From Ilyonectria destructans (taxonomy: Eukaryota > Ascomycota > Sordariomycetes > Hypocreales > Nectriaceae), in assembly GCA_020740775.1 (NCBI GenBank), contig JAHEWK010000006.1, positions 2,604,001 through 2,668,000 on the forward strand: a DNA stretch of 64,000 bases, written 5' to 3'. The position numbers and the translations under genes are program-made. Below are positions 45,290-58,406 of the stretch, in pieces; the stretch's first letter is position 1; each line of letters starts with the position of its first letter. The notes beneath the pieces were generated by a model. The model worked only from the letters and a program-made list of their open reading frames with translations, made no database searches and had not been told where the DNA came from.

Positions 45290-46932
45290 GACCGGCGCAT
45301 ACTATGGTGAAGAGCAAGTTGATGACACGCGACCTCGCAATGCGGCCTGGCTATGACGGTTGGCGGTGTCGGACCGGATCGAACGGAGCAAGGCTGGACG
45401 AAACGGAGTAAGTGGCCCCGAATCAACCAACGCAGCCAAGATAGAGTAGAAAGAAGCAGAAGCAGGGAAACCGGCACGATGTGAAGGTTGAGACCGCGTC
45501 GATGAAAAAAGCGAAGAGGAAGAAGATGAACAAAGTCCCAACAGCGCGCACAACCTGCTTTGACGCCCGCGTTGGGATTAAAGAGGGAGCGTATGTCTTG
45601 GCTCCCGTGCTATTGGGGAGGGGAGGTGGACGGCGTCATGTCTGTCAGGCCTCGAAAATAGTTGCTCCATTGGACGCGTCCTCCTGCCTTCTCTCTGCCC
45701 GGGTGTCCACGAGTCCCCTGTAACGCTCCCCGCCACAGGCCCGGCAAGACCCCTGCGTCTCCGTGCGAGTCCCTATAAATGGTACGCCACGGGCCTCTCG
45801 GCAGGTGGGACAGGGCGGTCAGCCTTGGCTGATTGGCCGATTTCCCGGTTCGCTCTTGGCGGAAAGATGGGGACTTCCGTCGCTGCCGCCCGGGGTGGTA
45901 CCTGCCTCTCGGGGGTTGGTGCTGACAGCGGCAACAAGCTTGCGACTAGCCCAATACCCAGAGGGTCGGTACATCGGGTACGCGGATAATTATTAGATTG
46001 ATCGTTCCATCGCATCGAGATTGAGTGCACACGAACATGTGGACGGCCCCCATTCATTGCCATCTGCTATATACTTATCGAATCCAATACGCGGGTTCTT
46101 GGGAGCCAAGTCCGGAGAGATACGGGACACAATGGGAACATGTATTCTCACCCAGGCCAGCGATAAAACACTTAACGTGTCTCGTGATATCGCTAGAATG
46201 CGACCATGCAAGACCTTCGTAGAATTCCTGACTCGCGCTTTGTGGGTTACCCCGACAGTGCTATTCTCAGGTTCATACGTATCACCCACCATTCATCTCT
46301 ACACCTCGATCTCAATGTTAAAAGAATGGCTAAAGTTTGTTATCTGCGTCCAAATGAGTGACTAAGGTCAGACTAAAAATCACAGCTCTGAAAGCACCCC
46401 CGTCCGAAGGCTCGAGAGGAATCCTGCGGCCTGGCATCGCGAAACTGCCTGCTTTGCGTCTCTGCCAGCACCACGCTCGACGAAGCTCCCTAGACTAACC
46501 TCACTGGATGAAGCTCCCGAGAGGAAGCCATCTAGAAAAGCACCGTCGTTATCGTTCTTCGCCGTCCCATCTCCGGACCCTCACAACTACCTCATCTCTG
46601 CTCCTTGCTACTGCAATACTGTGAATATCAAGACAATCTGCATCTGGCGGGCCGATACGACCCCGATGGCCGTCGTGGGTTGGGCCGCTGGCACGCGACA
46701 TCGGTGTCTCCCTGTCCGGATACATCCAGTCAGGCGGCGTCCAAGATCGGACACGAGACGGTCTCCGCGGTTCAGTCTGGCTTGACCGCGTTGGCCTTGA
46801 CGACAAGGCGCTTGGGGGACAGCAGACCACTTGCCGGCCGCGCTCGGTGATCCGGCGGGAGCAAGTCCTGCTGCAGAGCCTGTGGGATGCAAAATATGTG
46901 TCATCGCCTACTCGTAGCGCTCACGTTGTCAT
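45290..46932. other. Promoter region of the mannosidase and 3' side of UPF1
   Basis: This 1.64-kb region has no supported gene. A TATAAA at 45774-45779 (also readable as TTTATA on minus) and a reversed CCAAT box (GATTGG at 45831-45836) lie about 500 bp upstream of the mannosidase start. Neither is at a typical distance for a core promoter, so I list them only as candidates. Confidence 0.45.
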
Positions 46933-49900
46933 TCAGTCGTATCCTCCGCCGATCTGGCTGTGGAAGGCCGTGCTAACGCTCTTCTCGTCGTCGTCGTACC
47001 GGCGTCCGAATCCGAGTCCAGGCGCAATCCGGCCACTGCTCTCCACGTATTGCTTGAGCCTGTCGCTCTGGCTGTAAGAAACAGGGCGCATCCCCGTCAC
47101 CGCGTCGTGCAGCCCAGCTCCAAGGCTGACGCCACCTTGTCCCACACCCTTGCCACCGATCACGCTCGCCGATGCATCTGTAAACTCTGAGTTCGCAACG
47201 CTCTCGCCGGCGATGCTCTCCGTAGCACGGCCGCGGCTCTTGCCTCCACGTCCTGGACCAGCGACTCCAGGAAGTCCAGGCCACTGTTCAGGGGTGAAGC
47301 TTGCGAACATGGGCGGGAAGGCGCTATTGAGAGAAGCGCCTCCAAAGGCGGAGCCGTGAATCGAGGACACATCATCGGGGATGTAAGAAACCATGGAGCC
47401 CAGGTCAAAGTCGCGGCCCGAGGAAGGGGCATTGAAGCGTCCGTTGGAGAAGCTATTGTTGCTATTGTTGGTGCTGGGGGTGTTATTGCTGCTGTTGTTG
47501 GCACCGAACGCCGACTGCTGGTTCTGGTTCTTCTGGCGGTAGCTGACCTTGGGGCGGCTGAACTGTAACAAGCAGGCCTGCAGGTTGGTCAAGGGGCCCT
47601 CAACGAAACACTTGCGATCCTTGAAATGAACGAGCAAGTTGTGCCACAGCTCGTGTTTGGACAGGACCTTGGGATTTCCGAGAATGACCAGACCATACTT
47701 GGCTCGGGTCAGGGCGACATTGAGACGTCGAGGATCAGACAAGAAACCGATTCCCTGGTTGTCGTTGGATCGGACACAAGAAAGGACGATGAAATCCTTC
47801 TCACGTCCCTGGAAGGCGTCAACTGACGCAACCTCGACTTCCTTGTAAAATTCCTTCTTGTATGTTCCCGAGTTCTGCATTGTAGTCACAATGTAGCTCC
47901 TCTGGCCCTCGTACGGAGTAATGACACCGATGTCTGCTGGCTTTACTCCGGCCTTGAAGAACCTGGTGACGGCTTTTTCAACATTGGACGCTTCGGTTCG
48001 GTTGAGGTATGAAGTTCCAGAAGCGGAGATTTCCTCATGGCCCAGGTTAGACCAGAACATCATGGGCATTTCCGCGACGGGCCAGGGGAAGTCGACATCC
48101 TTCCTCAGACGGTTCTCATGAGTGACACCATTCTGCAAAGTTCCCTCGTAAAACATGTTTGAGGGGAACTCAGAGAGGCAGGGGTGCATACGGTACTGGA
48201 TGTTGAGTCGGATGGGGGAGAGCTTCAGGTTAACGAGACGCTCGAAGAGTGACTGGTTAAGACCGGCCTTGGCAGCCTTCTTGTTCATGATAACCGGGCC
48301 AAGCTGCTTGTGATCACCAACGAGAACGACTTGCTTGCACCCAAGGACAAGAGGAATCATGCACTCGGGTTCGGCAGATTGAGTCGACTCGTCAATCAGG
48401 ACGTTGCGGAACTTCATCTTGGACAGTCGCGGGTCACCTGCACCAACGCAAGTACAGCAGACAACATCAGCGTTGTTGAGAATATCTCGCTCGGCGACCT
48501 TGGTGAGTTGCTTGAACTTCTTCTCGTCCTGGCTGGACAATTCGCCCAACTCATTCTTCAACTGAGAGAGCTTGACCAACTCGCTATTGTGCTCCGACAT
48601 GCGAACCTGCTCATGCAGGGCTAGGAAGCTGACCGAGGACTCGACATCCTCACGAGACTTGGCAGTTAAACGAACAACCTTGAGACCGGTGCGGTGAACA
48701 CGTTCACACAGCTGGTCAACAGCAACGTTGGATGGGGCACAAACCAAGACTTGGCCGTTGCTCATCTTGGCAAGGTGATAGATGATGGTGGCGGAAGTCA
48801 CAGTCTTTCCGGTTCCGGGAGGACCCTGAATGAGACTCAGGGGTTTCTGGAGGACTGCCTTAATGGCACCGACCTGGCTTGGGTTGAGGTCGGGGAGGCC
48901 AGGAACCGACCACTTCTTAGGGAGGCTTGTCTTCATCGGCTGCAGTTGGACTTCGTGACCCAGCAGGGTGTGGAAAATGTACCCGGACACGCTCATATCA
49001 TCGACAGCAAAGGTCTTCATGGCCAGTTGCATGCGGTCGTAGGAGGTGGCCTTCCAGACGTAGTCGGCGGAGAAGTTGAGTGAGAGATCGGTTGGCACCG
49101 ACTTCTCGTTTCCGGTCTTGCGCAACTCCAGAGTAACCTCATCGGACTGGTTGTTGGGAATCTTGATAACGTATCCAACGCCCTCCCAAGGTGATCGGAG
49201 ATCTCCCTTGTAGCGGAGTCGCATCTCATCGCCAACAGCGAGCTTGACGTCTCCGGACTCAATCTTGTGCAGGTTGAAGCTGACGAGGTGCTTGTTGTTC
49301 AGACCGTAATCCCAGCGCACAGTAAGCCCATCCTCGGACTGGGCCTCCTTGAGTTTCTTATCGTAGTCGGATTCCATCTTAACCAAGGGCCCAAAAATGT
49401 TCTGGTAATGGTAAGGGTCGTCGTATTGCAGCAGGACAGGGTGAGGATCGTCGTCGATGTTTGAGGCCTTCTCCAAGTCAACCACAGTGGCCTTGGAATC
49501 TATCTTCCACATCTCCTCCAGCTTCGCAATCATATTTGGGGTCAAGTGACGAGCTCGGAGTTGTTCGGCATCGGAGGGGGTAGCGACGAGCCACGGCAAG
49601 AAGGCTCGTTCCTCGATAAGTGGCTGCCATCTCGATGTATCCCAGTTCATGTCCTTGTTGGAGGTGTTCGCGGCACATGGCTGTCGGCAGAGGAGAACAA
49701 CGACCGTGTCTGACTTGGCAGGGATGAAACCGAGAAGGAATGCGTTTTTCGTTCCGCAATTGTAACACTCGAGGACGGTATCGCCTAGGGTGGACTCGGG
49801 GTGAAGTTGAACCTCCTTGTGGCGAGCTCGCACGAGATGGTTAACGATGTGGGTTGAGGTACCGTTACCACGGGCGCTGCAAAACCACTTGTTGCAGGTG

Positions 49901-50281
49901 AGGCACTTCACCACGCAACCAGGCGAGTGGATTCCGCAGTATCTGTCGGCCAACGTCAGCGAGCTTCGCGCGGTTTCTGACTTGTATCACCTACGCGCAA
50001 GCATGAGCCGGAAGCTCCTTCTCCTCCTCTGGACCCTTCAACTTCAGCCCGGCCAGTCCATCGACTGGCACGCTGTTCAAGCTATCATTCTCGTCCTCTT
50101 CATAGGCCTCGGTTTGGTTGTCGTCGTCATCGGCTCGGCGACGGCCACTCCGCTCGGCGTATTTGCCGTAGAGCAAGCTCTCATCGGGGTCGATCGCGGA
50201 CAGGTCGTCGGCTCCGGCTTTAATGGCGGCCGCAGAATCGGATATCAGGTGGTTCCCGACATGGGTAAAAGCGCCCTCCAT
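46933..50281 (-). CDS. UPF1: ATP-dependent RNA helicase of nonsense-mediated decay
   Basis: Exons 49995-50281 and 46933-49942 give 1098 residues; the 52-bp intron has donor GTAGGT. I chose the ATG at 50281 ([12 protein letters not shown]), which matches the family start; an in-frame ATG 63 nt upstream is possible. The Cys/His-rich (CH) domain that binds UPF2 spans about 97-185 ([21 protein letters not shown]). The superfamily 1 helicase core has Walker A GPPGTGKT at 469-476, DESTQ in [19 protein letters not shown], and [13 protein letters not shown] with LTRAK at the end. The C-terminal region is Asn/Ser- and Gly-rich with few SQ sites. UPF1 detects premature stops on translating ribosomes and triggers mRNA decay. 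It is divergent from IMP4. Confidence 0.97.
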
Positions 50282-50905
50282 GTTGGTGTGTTGTAGTAGA
50301 AATTCGCGTCGTAGGTAGGGTTTTCCTGCACGTACTATCAGCATTTGGATGCCCCGCGCGCCAAGGTGGCGGTGACGCTCGGGGTGAGGGCAGCCCTCAA
50401 GAAGGTTCCGGAACGCCGCAAAAGGGAGTGCGACTCACCTACAGCTATTGGTCTTTCGAAATATACCCGTTTGTGAAGCCTTGTGGCGACTCGGGTCGGA
50501 TTGGGAAAGTGATTGGGGGTTGCAAGTCGCTGGTGAGGCTCACATCATCGCGAAGAAGGATGCGCCGGGGAGAAAGCGTGGCAGGCTGCGAGGGGAGGTC
50601 GGGCGAGAAAGAACGGTAGTACGGTTGCCTCTCAAGGTCATAGCACGAGGGTTGGCAGTCAGAATTTGTTTTTCTGGTGAACCAGAGATATCGATGGGTG
50701 AGCAACTGGACCCTCTCGTTGGCGGAGTTTGGTGGGACATTTTGCGCCCACGTGATAGGCAGCCATCGAATCGATACGCGTCTGAACACCGGCAAAACCG
50801 ATAAGGGAACTTTTTTTCTGGTGGTAGCGCTCCGAAAAATTCAAGACTACTGTTAACCATCGAAGTCTCAAGTTCTTTACAGCGGGCATCTTTCTTGCAT
50901 TAATC
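50282..50905. promoter_or_regulatory. Divergent promoter of UPF1 and IMP4
   Basis: This 624-bp region contains CACGTG at 50749-50754 (palindromic E-box) and GAAAAATTC at about 50835, a near match to the RRPE element found upstream of yeast ribosome-biogenesis genes, 70 bp before IMP4. Both are candidates only. Confidence 0.45.
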
Positions 50906-51863
50906 ATGATTGTAAGTCTCGAATGAAATCGCCACCTCTCAGGCTTATGTGTGCTAATATTTCTTTGCGCAGCGCAAACAAGCGCGCCAACGGCGCGATT
51001 ACCTGTACCGACGAGCTCTCTTGTTGCGAGATGCCGAGATTAGTGAGAAGAGGGCCAAGCTGAGATCGTCTCTGGCATCTGGAAAGCCATTGGACCCGAC
51101 CATCGCAAACGACAAGACTCTGCGCAAAGACTACCAGTACGACGAGTCGCGACCCGACCTCTCCACAAACGAGGAGCTTGACCTTGATGACGAGTACGCT
51201 CAGCTGTCCGGCATCGTCGACCCCCGAGTTCTCGTGACGACCTCCCGCGACCCCTCTGCCAGGTTGGCTGCTTTCGCAAAGGAAATCAGACTTCTCCTGC
51301 CCACAGCCGTTCGTCTCAATCGTGGAAACCTCATTCTGCCCGACCTGGTGCGATCCGCCCAGTCTGCTGGCCTGTCCGATATCGTCCTCCTCCACGAGCA
51401 TCGAGGTACACCTACTGCACTCACCTTGTCGCACTTCCCTCACGGCCCGACGGTTTCTTTTTCGTTACACAATGTCGTCCTGCGCCACGATATCCCAGGA
51501 AGCGTTCGAGGAACTGTGAGCGAGTCGTACCCTCACCTTATCTTTGATGGGTTTACTTCTCGACTGGGAGAGCGAATTGTCAAGGTGCTAAAGCACACCT
51601 TCCCACCCAGAGAGGCCATCACCAGCAAGAACAAGGTCGGCAACCGAGTCGTGACATTCAAGAACATTGAGGATAGCATTGAAGTGCGGCACCACGTCTT
51701 TGTACGGACGGGCTATGACAGTGTTGAGCTGGCCGAGGTTGGCCCGCGAATGACGATGAGGCCGTTTGAAATCCGAAGTGGCACGCTGGAGAACAAGAAT
51801 GGTGATGTTGAGTGGCATCTAACGCAGTACACGCGAACCGCTAAGAAGAAGAATTATCTTTGA
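50906..51863 (+). CDS. IMP4: U3 small nucleolar ribonucleoprotein IMP4 (Brix domain)
   Basis: Exon 1 is only 6 coding nt (50906-50911, Met-Ile) and exon 2 is 50973-51863, together 298 residues (yeast 290). The 61-bp intron has donor GTAAGT and branch GCTAAT. The join gives MIRKQARQRRDYLYRRAL, the normal family start. IMP4 sits with IMP3 and MPP10 in the small-subunit processome and promotes U3 snoRNA pairing with pre-rRNA in the nucleolus. The Brix domain covers about residues 80-270 with RVLVTTSRDPSARL, LTLSHFPHGPTVSFSLHNV and IEVRHHVFVRTGYDSVELAEVGPRM. The identification is firm. Confidence 0.97.
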
Positions 51864-54422
51864 GCGGATTGTTGTGCTTAATTTTGGGAACAATCCAGCC
51901 TCGACAAGAGGTGATTGCGATCTTTTGTCGGCCTTACATGTGGTGGAATCAGCTGATTTCAGAGGAGGGCTCACTATGTGCAGGATCCTTTGCTACTATC
52001 TCTTCACTTCACATGAAAGAGTAGTGGGGATTCTGTGCCTTGCTAGTTCCTAGCCAAAAGAATCTGCGTCAGACCTCTACGCTATTGCTTGTTGCGCCGA
52101 ATGCTCCGCCCTCAACCGGACCAGAGATCCGTACCGGATGACGCGGCGGACCACGGCATAGAAGGTGGGGGAGTTCGGAGTTTTTGGATGCGTGGGATTA
52201 CGACCTGTGATTTGAACCCGGCGGTGACTGTCAGACGGGGGAGATGGCTAAGCCTCACAGGGAACTGAGGACCGTTTTTGGGCGAGAGACGACGATTGGC
52301 TCATGGCGATGAACGTCAACCTTAGCCTGGAAATACAACATCGAAATATTTGGATGAGGGGACCTCCCGAAAATTCTGGTTCCCCACGGCAAAGACGAAT
52401 GAGATATCGGTGGCTGTAGGCATCCATATGAGCTACAGGTAATGGTTGGCAGATAGTTCTAGGACTCTTTGTACGACTACCGCAACCATAGATCGGATGT
52501 AAATTGAAACCCGGTGACCTCGCCCCATATTTTGGCGTTCTTCGATGAATGACGTATGTTTTCAAGATACTAGTGGTAGATACTAGTGGTACCATGCTCG
52601 TTCCTCGTAAAGCTAACGACGAATCATGGCCGCACGATATTGAGGTTGGATTGGGAACAAGGAAGCAAGGATTAAGACGCAGGCAAGAGACAGGTGGATA
52701 ACAGGAACTGATTTAGATTCCCAATTGAAAGCCATACGTATCATCTCACTTGCATTCAGATTCCGTGAATCTTAGACAATTTTTTTTTTTTTTTTAGCTG
52801 GCTTTGACTGCTGAGAGCTAACTGAATTTCTTTTTGGTTTGCATTTGGGTTAGGGGCGCAGGCTGGCTCGGCTGGGGTTGCGAGGTTAGGGCCGCAGTCA
52901 ACATGTCCCACAGCCGCGAAATAGACGAGATGGAAGCCACCTGATAGCCGTCAGGGTGTTCACGGGCCATTGGACGCAAGAGCATGTCATTGCCGCTCTC
53001 CGAGTTGACGTGATGTCGTGCTGGCTGCGGGGATACTAGTTGGTCTGTGTAAGTCGAAGTTCGAAGGTCCGCCACGGGAGCGGGGGAACCGGGCCCCCAA
53101 AAACTCCGGGGGGAAAGTCCGTCTCCAGGCGCGCAACGTAAGGCAGCAGCAGCTAAAGAGAGCGAGATGAGCCGCAAGAGTCACGATGGTCATTGTGGCT
53201 GACTAGAGAAATGCACTTTTTTTTTCTCCAAGTGTCTTTGTACGTCGGGCAATGCAACCCACAAGCAATGTGCGGTGTGTAGAGAGCACGCGGCAAGACA
53301 GCCCGTATAGACATTCGCAGTTACGCGGACGACATAGCAGGCCCCCTGGGAATCTGGTTGCGAGCGGAGGCGCATGTCGCATCCGCTTCTCACATCTGAG
53401 TCCGATTTCCGTCTCTACGTCCGCTTTTCGCCTCTGTGCCCGCATTTCGCACCAGGACCCGCGAAGATGCCGCACAGCCTCACAGCAATGGCTGACGTCT
53501 CGAGCTGCTCGCCCGCAACAGAGAACGATTGCTTCGCGCCGGGGAGGGGCTTGTGGGCGAAACGGCGGGCGTGGTTTGCCGGGGCAGTGAGGTGCTTATT
53601 TTTGGGCGACCCCTACTGCCGCTGCTGCTCCCCGCCACTTTGCATACACATCGTGTTCTGCAGGCAGGGGTTCTAGGTGCTGCGGTCCAGCCGACTCCAG
53701 CGCAGTGCTGCTGCTCACAGCGCCGGAGCGAGCTAGGACAGCTTAGAGCTTCGACGAACCCGAGGCTGCCGAGGGTCCCATCAGAAAGTAAGCCTGGGGG
53801 GCCGGCCAGAACTTGGCAGCCTTGCGCGATGCTTCATAAGCCAGACAATCCCTCGTTTGCCCATGCCATTTCTTTTTTTCTTCTCATGTACTCTGCAGTC
53901 TTTTCTTCTGGATATTCTAGACCCTGTCTCAGCCCTGCCAAGCCATCCTGGGCCCTTCGCTCGGCTGTCAAAATCGCGCCCGCTGGCCTCTGTTTTGTGT
54001 TCCATTGTTTCCAGAACCGAGCACAGACCGTTTTCTCAGTGGCTCGACTGGGTCGTTGGCTCGCCCCTCCGCCATCCCGCCGCCACCGACGCCTGTAAAA
54101 CGTCGTTTTCGCGCTGTCGCTGACGCTGTCGGTCGCTGTTTCGGCCCTTGCCACCCCTCCGTCCGCTATAGTGACGTAAAACCCCGGCCAAAATCCTGCA
54201 CCGAATCCTCCACGACGGGCATCCGCTTGAGTCGTCCGATCCATCCATCCTCCAATCCCGGCCAACCACCGACATTTCAGAGGATCCGCGCCATTGTGGT
54301 TTAGCGTTCAACTTGGCACAGCCCAGCTCCCGGCGCTTCATTCCCGTCCGGCTCATCCTCATCTCCTACATCATCTCACCCTCCCCGACCCCATTGCTGC
54401 TCTCTGAGTATCGCTGTCCACC
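51864..54422. other. 2.6-kb intergenic region before the syntaxin gene
   Basis: No supported gene. It holds a 13-bp direct duplication at 52565-52590 (AGATACTAGTGGT twice), a T-run near 52780-52797 and another near 53219. A CT-rich leader precedes the next gene. Open frames at 53500-54300 overlap on both strands and match nothing. Confidence 0.5.
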
Positions 54423-55513
54423 ATGTCCTACGGCCAGTACAATCAGAACCCTTACCAGGAGGGCCCTCCTCAGGAGGCCGGGTACGGCGGCTACGGCCAG
54501 GTAAGCATCTCGCTCAAATGCGCACTCTCGTCAAAGTCAGGGCGGCACGGCTAATAACAAACCATCAGGCCAACCCGTACGCTCAGGACCAGCAGGACCA
54601 GCAGGGCCAGAACCAATACGAGATGCAGGACTACAACCAGCAGCAGCAGCCCCCGTCTTCTGCCACCCTCTCTCAAAATGATTTCCTCAACCGCGTCCAG
54701 GGCCTGCGCAATGACATCAAGGCCCTCACTACTGACATCGACTACATCGGCCAGCTACACCAGCGCGCCCTCGGCAGCACCGACGGTGCCGTCAAGGAGC
54801 AGCTCGAGCAGTATGTCGCGCAGACCCAGATCCGCAACACCGCCATCAAGGACGGCATCAAGGGCCTCGAGCGCGATCTCGCAAAGACGACCGACTCCAC
54901 CCGCAACACTAAGAACACCCAGCTGCAGTCTCTAAAGACCTTCTTCAAGTCCGAGCTCGACAAGTACCAGAGCATCGAGCGCGACTACAGGCAGCGCTAC
55001 CGTGACCAAATTGCCCGCCAGTACCGCATCGTGAAGCCGGATGCCTCGGAGGAAGAGGTCCAGGAGGCGTCCGAGGCTGATTGGGGCAACGAGGGTGTCT
55101 TCCAGACCGCTGTGAGTTTGTCAGACTCCGGGATTATGCAGGATACAGCGCTGACGTGAACTTTCAACTAGCTCCGGACGAACCGCACCGGCCACGCCAG
55201 CTCTGTGCTGGGCAATGTGCGCGCCCGCCACAGCGAGCTGCAGCGCATTGAGCAGACCCTCTCCGAGCTTGCTCTCCTCTACCAGGAGCTCGCCGCCGTT
55301 GTCGAGCAGCAGGAGCCCGTCATCCAGGCCGCCGAGACCAACGCCATCAACACCGTCGAGAACATCGAAAAGGGTAACGAGCAGGTCAAGGTCGCCAACG
55401 AGCACGCCCGCCGCCGCCGCAAGCTCAAGTGGTGGTGCGCCCTCGTCGTCTTCCTCATCATCCTTGCCATCGCCCTCGGTGTCGGTCTTGGTGTCGCCCT
55501 GACCAAGAAATAA
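54423..55513 (+). CDS. SSO1: Plasma-membrane t-SNARE, Sso1/2-type syntaxin
   Basis: Exons 54423-54500, 54569-55111 and 55172-55513 give 320 residues. Introns use GTAAGC and GTGAGT. A Gln/Tyr/Pro-rich N-terminus (repeated YGQ, QDQQ) precedes the three-helix Habc regulatory domain (about residues 62-185). The SNARE motif lies at about 220-275 with the ionic-layer Gln in VEQQEPVI. One C-terminal transmembrane anchor follows the RRRRKLKWW basic patch (WWCALVVFLIILAIALGVGLGV). The protein pairs with Sec9 and Snc at the plasma membrane for exocytosis and hyphal tip growth. Filamentous fungi usually have two Sso-type paralogues; SSO1 here means the family, not a proven orthologue. Confidence 0.93.
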
Positions 55514-56358
55514 TCAGGAGGCCTAACCGCCGCCGTTGTCGTCGCCCGTAATGATGTTGCAGTGTGTATACGACGTCTGATAGACCCTCGATGATGTTTC
55601 CCTCCTCTTTTTCGCCTTAGTTCGCGATGTCAACCAGCGGTGTATGCGCCAACCCGCCGCATACGCTCTTACTTAATTCTCTCATTTCCCTGAAGCGTCG
55701 GAACGCTGGGGGAGCACATTTTTTGGAGGCGGGCAGATGGGAACAAAGAGTTCATGAAAATGGGTTATGAAGGCTTATTTCGTTGGTATTGGTAGTGTTT
55801 TTGTTTCCCTGCATCCTTTTCGCTTCTTCTGTAGGAATACTTGTTCTGCTTGGGTGGCATGGGAAACGCAGTGGGTTCTGGAGTTGTATCTATTGATGAT
55901 CCAGAACGGTTTGGATGGCTTGGAGAGTAACTCCCACGTAGCAGGAAATAATATCCCCCCCGAACCGGGGTTTCCATGAGTCGAACCACCAGAGAGTTGA
56001 TAGCAAGTGTTTGAATAATGACCGTTCTGTCCATCAGAAACCACTATTTTTCCAATTGTTCGAGCGAGCGTCGTGTGGTGCTCACTTTTGTCGGGGGATC
56101 CTTGAAACAAGATGAGAGAAGTACTATTATATACACGTACAACAGGGTTCTCAATTGTGCATTACAAGTCCCCCGACTCCAAAGCATTGGGCCTCACTTC
56201 CCTGTGAGACAAGACCTTCGCCGGATGAGCTCGCAGGCGGGCATAATCGTAACCCATCCAAGATCCGACAGACACCTCTCGTTCTCCAAATTCGTACACG
56301 TTACACGCCCAACTTTGTTCGTCAACTCTCTCTCGCCGCCTTTATTTCGTACAAATAC
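55514..56358. other. Convergent 3' region between syntaxin and TOM70
   Basis: This 845-bp spacer contains the 3' regions of both genes. No further feature is supported. Confidence 0.5.
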
Positions 56359-58406
56359 TTAAGGGCCCATGCGCAGGCCGCCGGGGCCACCAGCACCGCC
56401 AGCCAGCTTGGCAGCCAGCTTGGGGTACTTCTCGGTGACCTGGACTTGTGTTCGCGTCGCCTCGGCGTAGGAAAGGGCGTTAACGATCTCTCCCTCGGTG
56501 CGGGCGAGCTCCGCAGCGCGCTCAAAGTACTTGAGGGCCGCAGGGACGTTGTTCTGCTGGAGGAGGAGCTGAGCCATGGTGGCAACGGCAATATCACACT
56601 CGGGGTCAACTGCAGACAATGATTAGCAACGGGGATTTATGATGTTGCCATCTTCTAGGGCACTTACTAATGAGAGCCTTCTGGCAGAGCTTCTCCGCCT
56701 CCTTGAAGTCCTGCTTCCACTGGAACAGGGCAAGGGCCTTGTTAATCAGGGGCAGAACGTTCATCGACATGGGCTTAGTCTGCTTCTCCATCTCCATGGC
56801 GGTATCGAACTTCTCAATGGCCTCAGAGAAGTTGCCCTGGTCGAGCAACAGCTCACCGTAGTAGTTGTAGACGTCGGGCACCTTGGGGAAGTTCTTGATG
56901 CATCGTCGGAAGGTGGCCATAGAGGAAGCGATGGAGCCCATCTTGTACTGTGTCACACCGAGCTGGATGTGAGAGAAGATGAAGTCCTTGTCCAGGTCAA
57001 TAGACTTCTGGTAGTCCTTCTGGGCATCAGCAAGGTCGCCCTTGATGAAGTGGGCCTGAGCGCGGTGGTAGTAAACATCGGGATCGTTGTTGTCCTGCTC
57101 CAGCGCCTTGGCAAACTCCTCCTCAGCCTTGTCGGGCTCACCAAGCTCGAGGCTGATGCTGGCACGCTTGATATAGCTCTGGGTCATGGAGGGGTCAAGC
57201 TCAATGCTTTTATCGAAGTCCTGGGTGGCCTCGGCGTGGTTACCCAGCAGGGTTCGGAAGGTACCCCTCATGTTATAAGCCAGAGCCTCGTACTCTTCCA
57301 AGCCACCGATCTGAATAGCCTGCTCGAAAGCTTGTCGTGCCTCCTCATAACCGTCACCAGTCTTCTTTTCCAGAGACTGGAGACCAAGCTGCATCTGACC
57401 CTTGCCACTGTCGGAAGCCAGCTCAGCCGAGTCTTCGAGACCCTCCGGTCGGTCCTTGGGTCGGAAGCTCTGGAGGTAGTTGCCCACGAAGATCGGGCTG
57501 GGCAGCTTGGGTGGTCGGTTCGCCATCATCTCCTTAGCCTTCTGCTCGGCGAAAGTCTTGAGTAGTCGCTCAACGGCTTGGGCGGTCGACTCGCTCTTGA
57601 AGTTATCGATGATGCACGAGGCGGTGAAGTCGAGAAGGGCTTCGGAGTACTTCTTCTGGTGCTCGTAGGCAGTGGCGCGGCGGTTGATGGCCTTGACGTA
57701 TTCGGGGTCCATGTTGATGGCGGCGGTGGTGTCCTCAATAACCTCATCCCATTCGCTCATGGCGCTGTGGCAGGCTGCTCGGTTGGAGTAGAAGACGGGA
57801 TCGGGCTTGCAGAGAATGGCCTTGGAATACAGCTCAATGGCACGGTTGTAGGCCTTGTCTCCGTACGCCTTGTTACCGGCCTGCTTCAGCTTCGCAGCAA
57901 ATTCTTCGCGCTGGGGCTGGGACAGGGTGGTGACGGTCTGCTCATCGATCTCTGGCAGCTCGGATTCGCTCTGGACCGAGGCGGTTTGGGGCTGCGAGGG
58001 ACCGGTAGTGGCGGTATCCTTGGACTCGGCAACTTTACGGTCTGCCTCTTTTCGCTTTCTCCTCTCCTTCTTGCTCAATTTAGGAGCTGAGTTGGACTTC
58101 TGCAAGGGGCCGAAATGGATTAGTCGGAGCTCGCGGCAATAGGGCATGGTTCGATACAGCAGCCAAGTCCGCAATAACGGATGGCGGGGACAACAGCAAA
58201 TGCAGGATGGTGGGACGTACGGAATCATTGAGGTAGTAGACGACACCGGCGCCGGTGACAACAACGGCGACACCAGCAATGGTGTAGGCCACGGCCTTGT
58301 TTTCGGAGGTCCAGTTCGTTAGCCGGTCCCAGAGGCCAGATGACGAGTCGACAGGAACGGCAGCAGTGGGCATGCCCGGAGGCATTGAGGGGGCGGGGGC
58401 CGACAT
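56359..58406 (-). CDS. TOM70: Mitochondrial outer-membrane import receptor TOM70
   Basis: Exons 58221-58406, 56668-58099 and 56359-56609 give 622 residues (yeast 617). Introns are 121 and 58 bp with donors GTACGT and GTAAGT. An N-terminal transmembrane anchor lies at about 39-59 ([20 protein letters not shown]). A charged KKERRKRKE linker follows, then TPR repeats from about residue 125 ([20 protein letters not shown]) to the end. The N-terminal TPRs clamp the EEVD tails of Hsp70/Hsp90 and the C-terminal ones bind carrier preproteins with internal signals. The [13 protein letters not shown] end is typical of fungal TOM70. It shares a divergent promoter with ABZ2. Confidence 0.96.

Noticed and set aside
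52190..52250. Possible extra tRNA (GGTTCAAATC-like T-loop on minus)
   Set aside because: The T stem does not pair and no acceptor or anticodon stem can be drawn around it.
56639..57565. 308-codon plus-strand frame opposite TOM70
   Set aside because: Antisense shadow of conserved TPR coding sequence; the translation is Leu/Val/Gly-rich without features.
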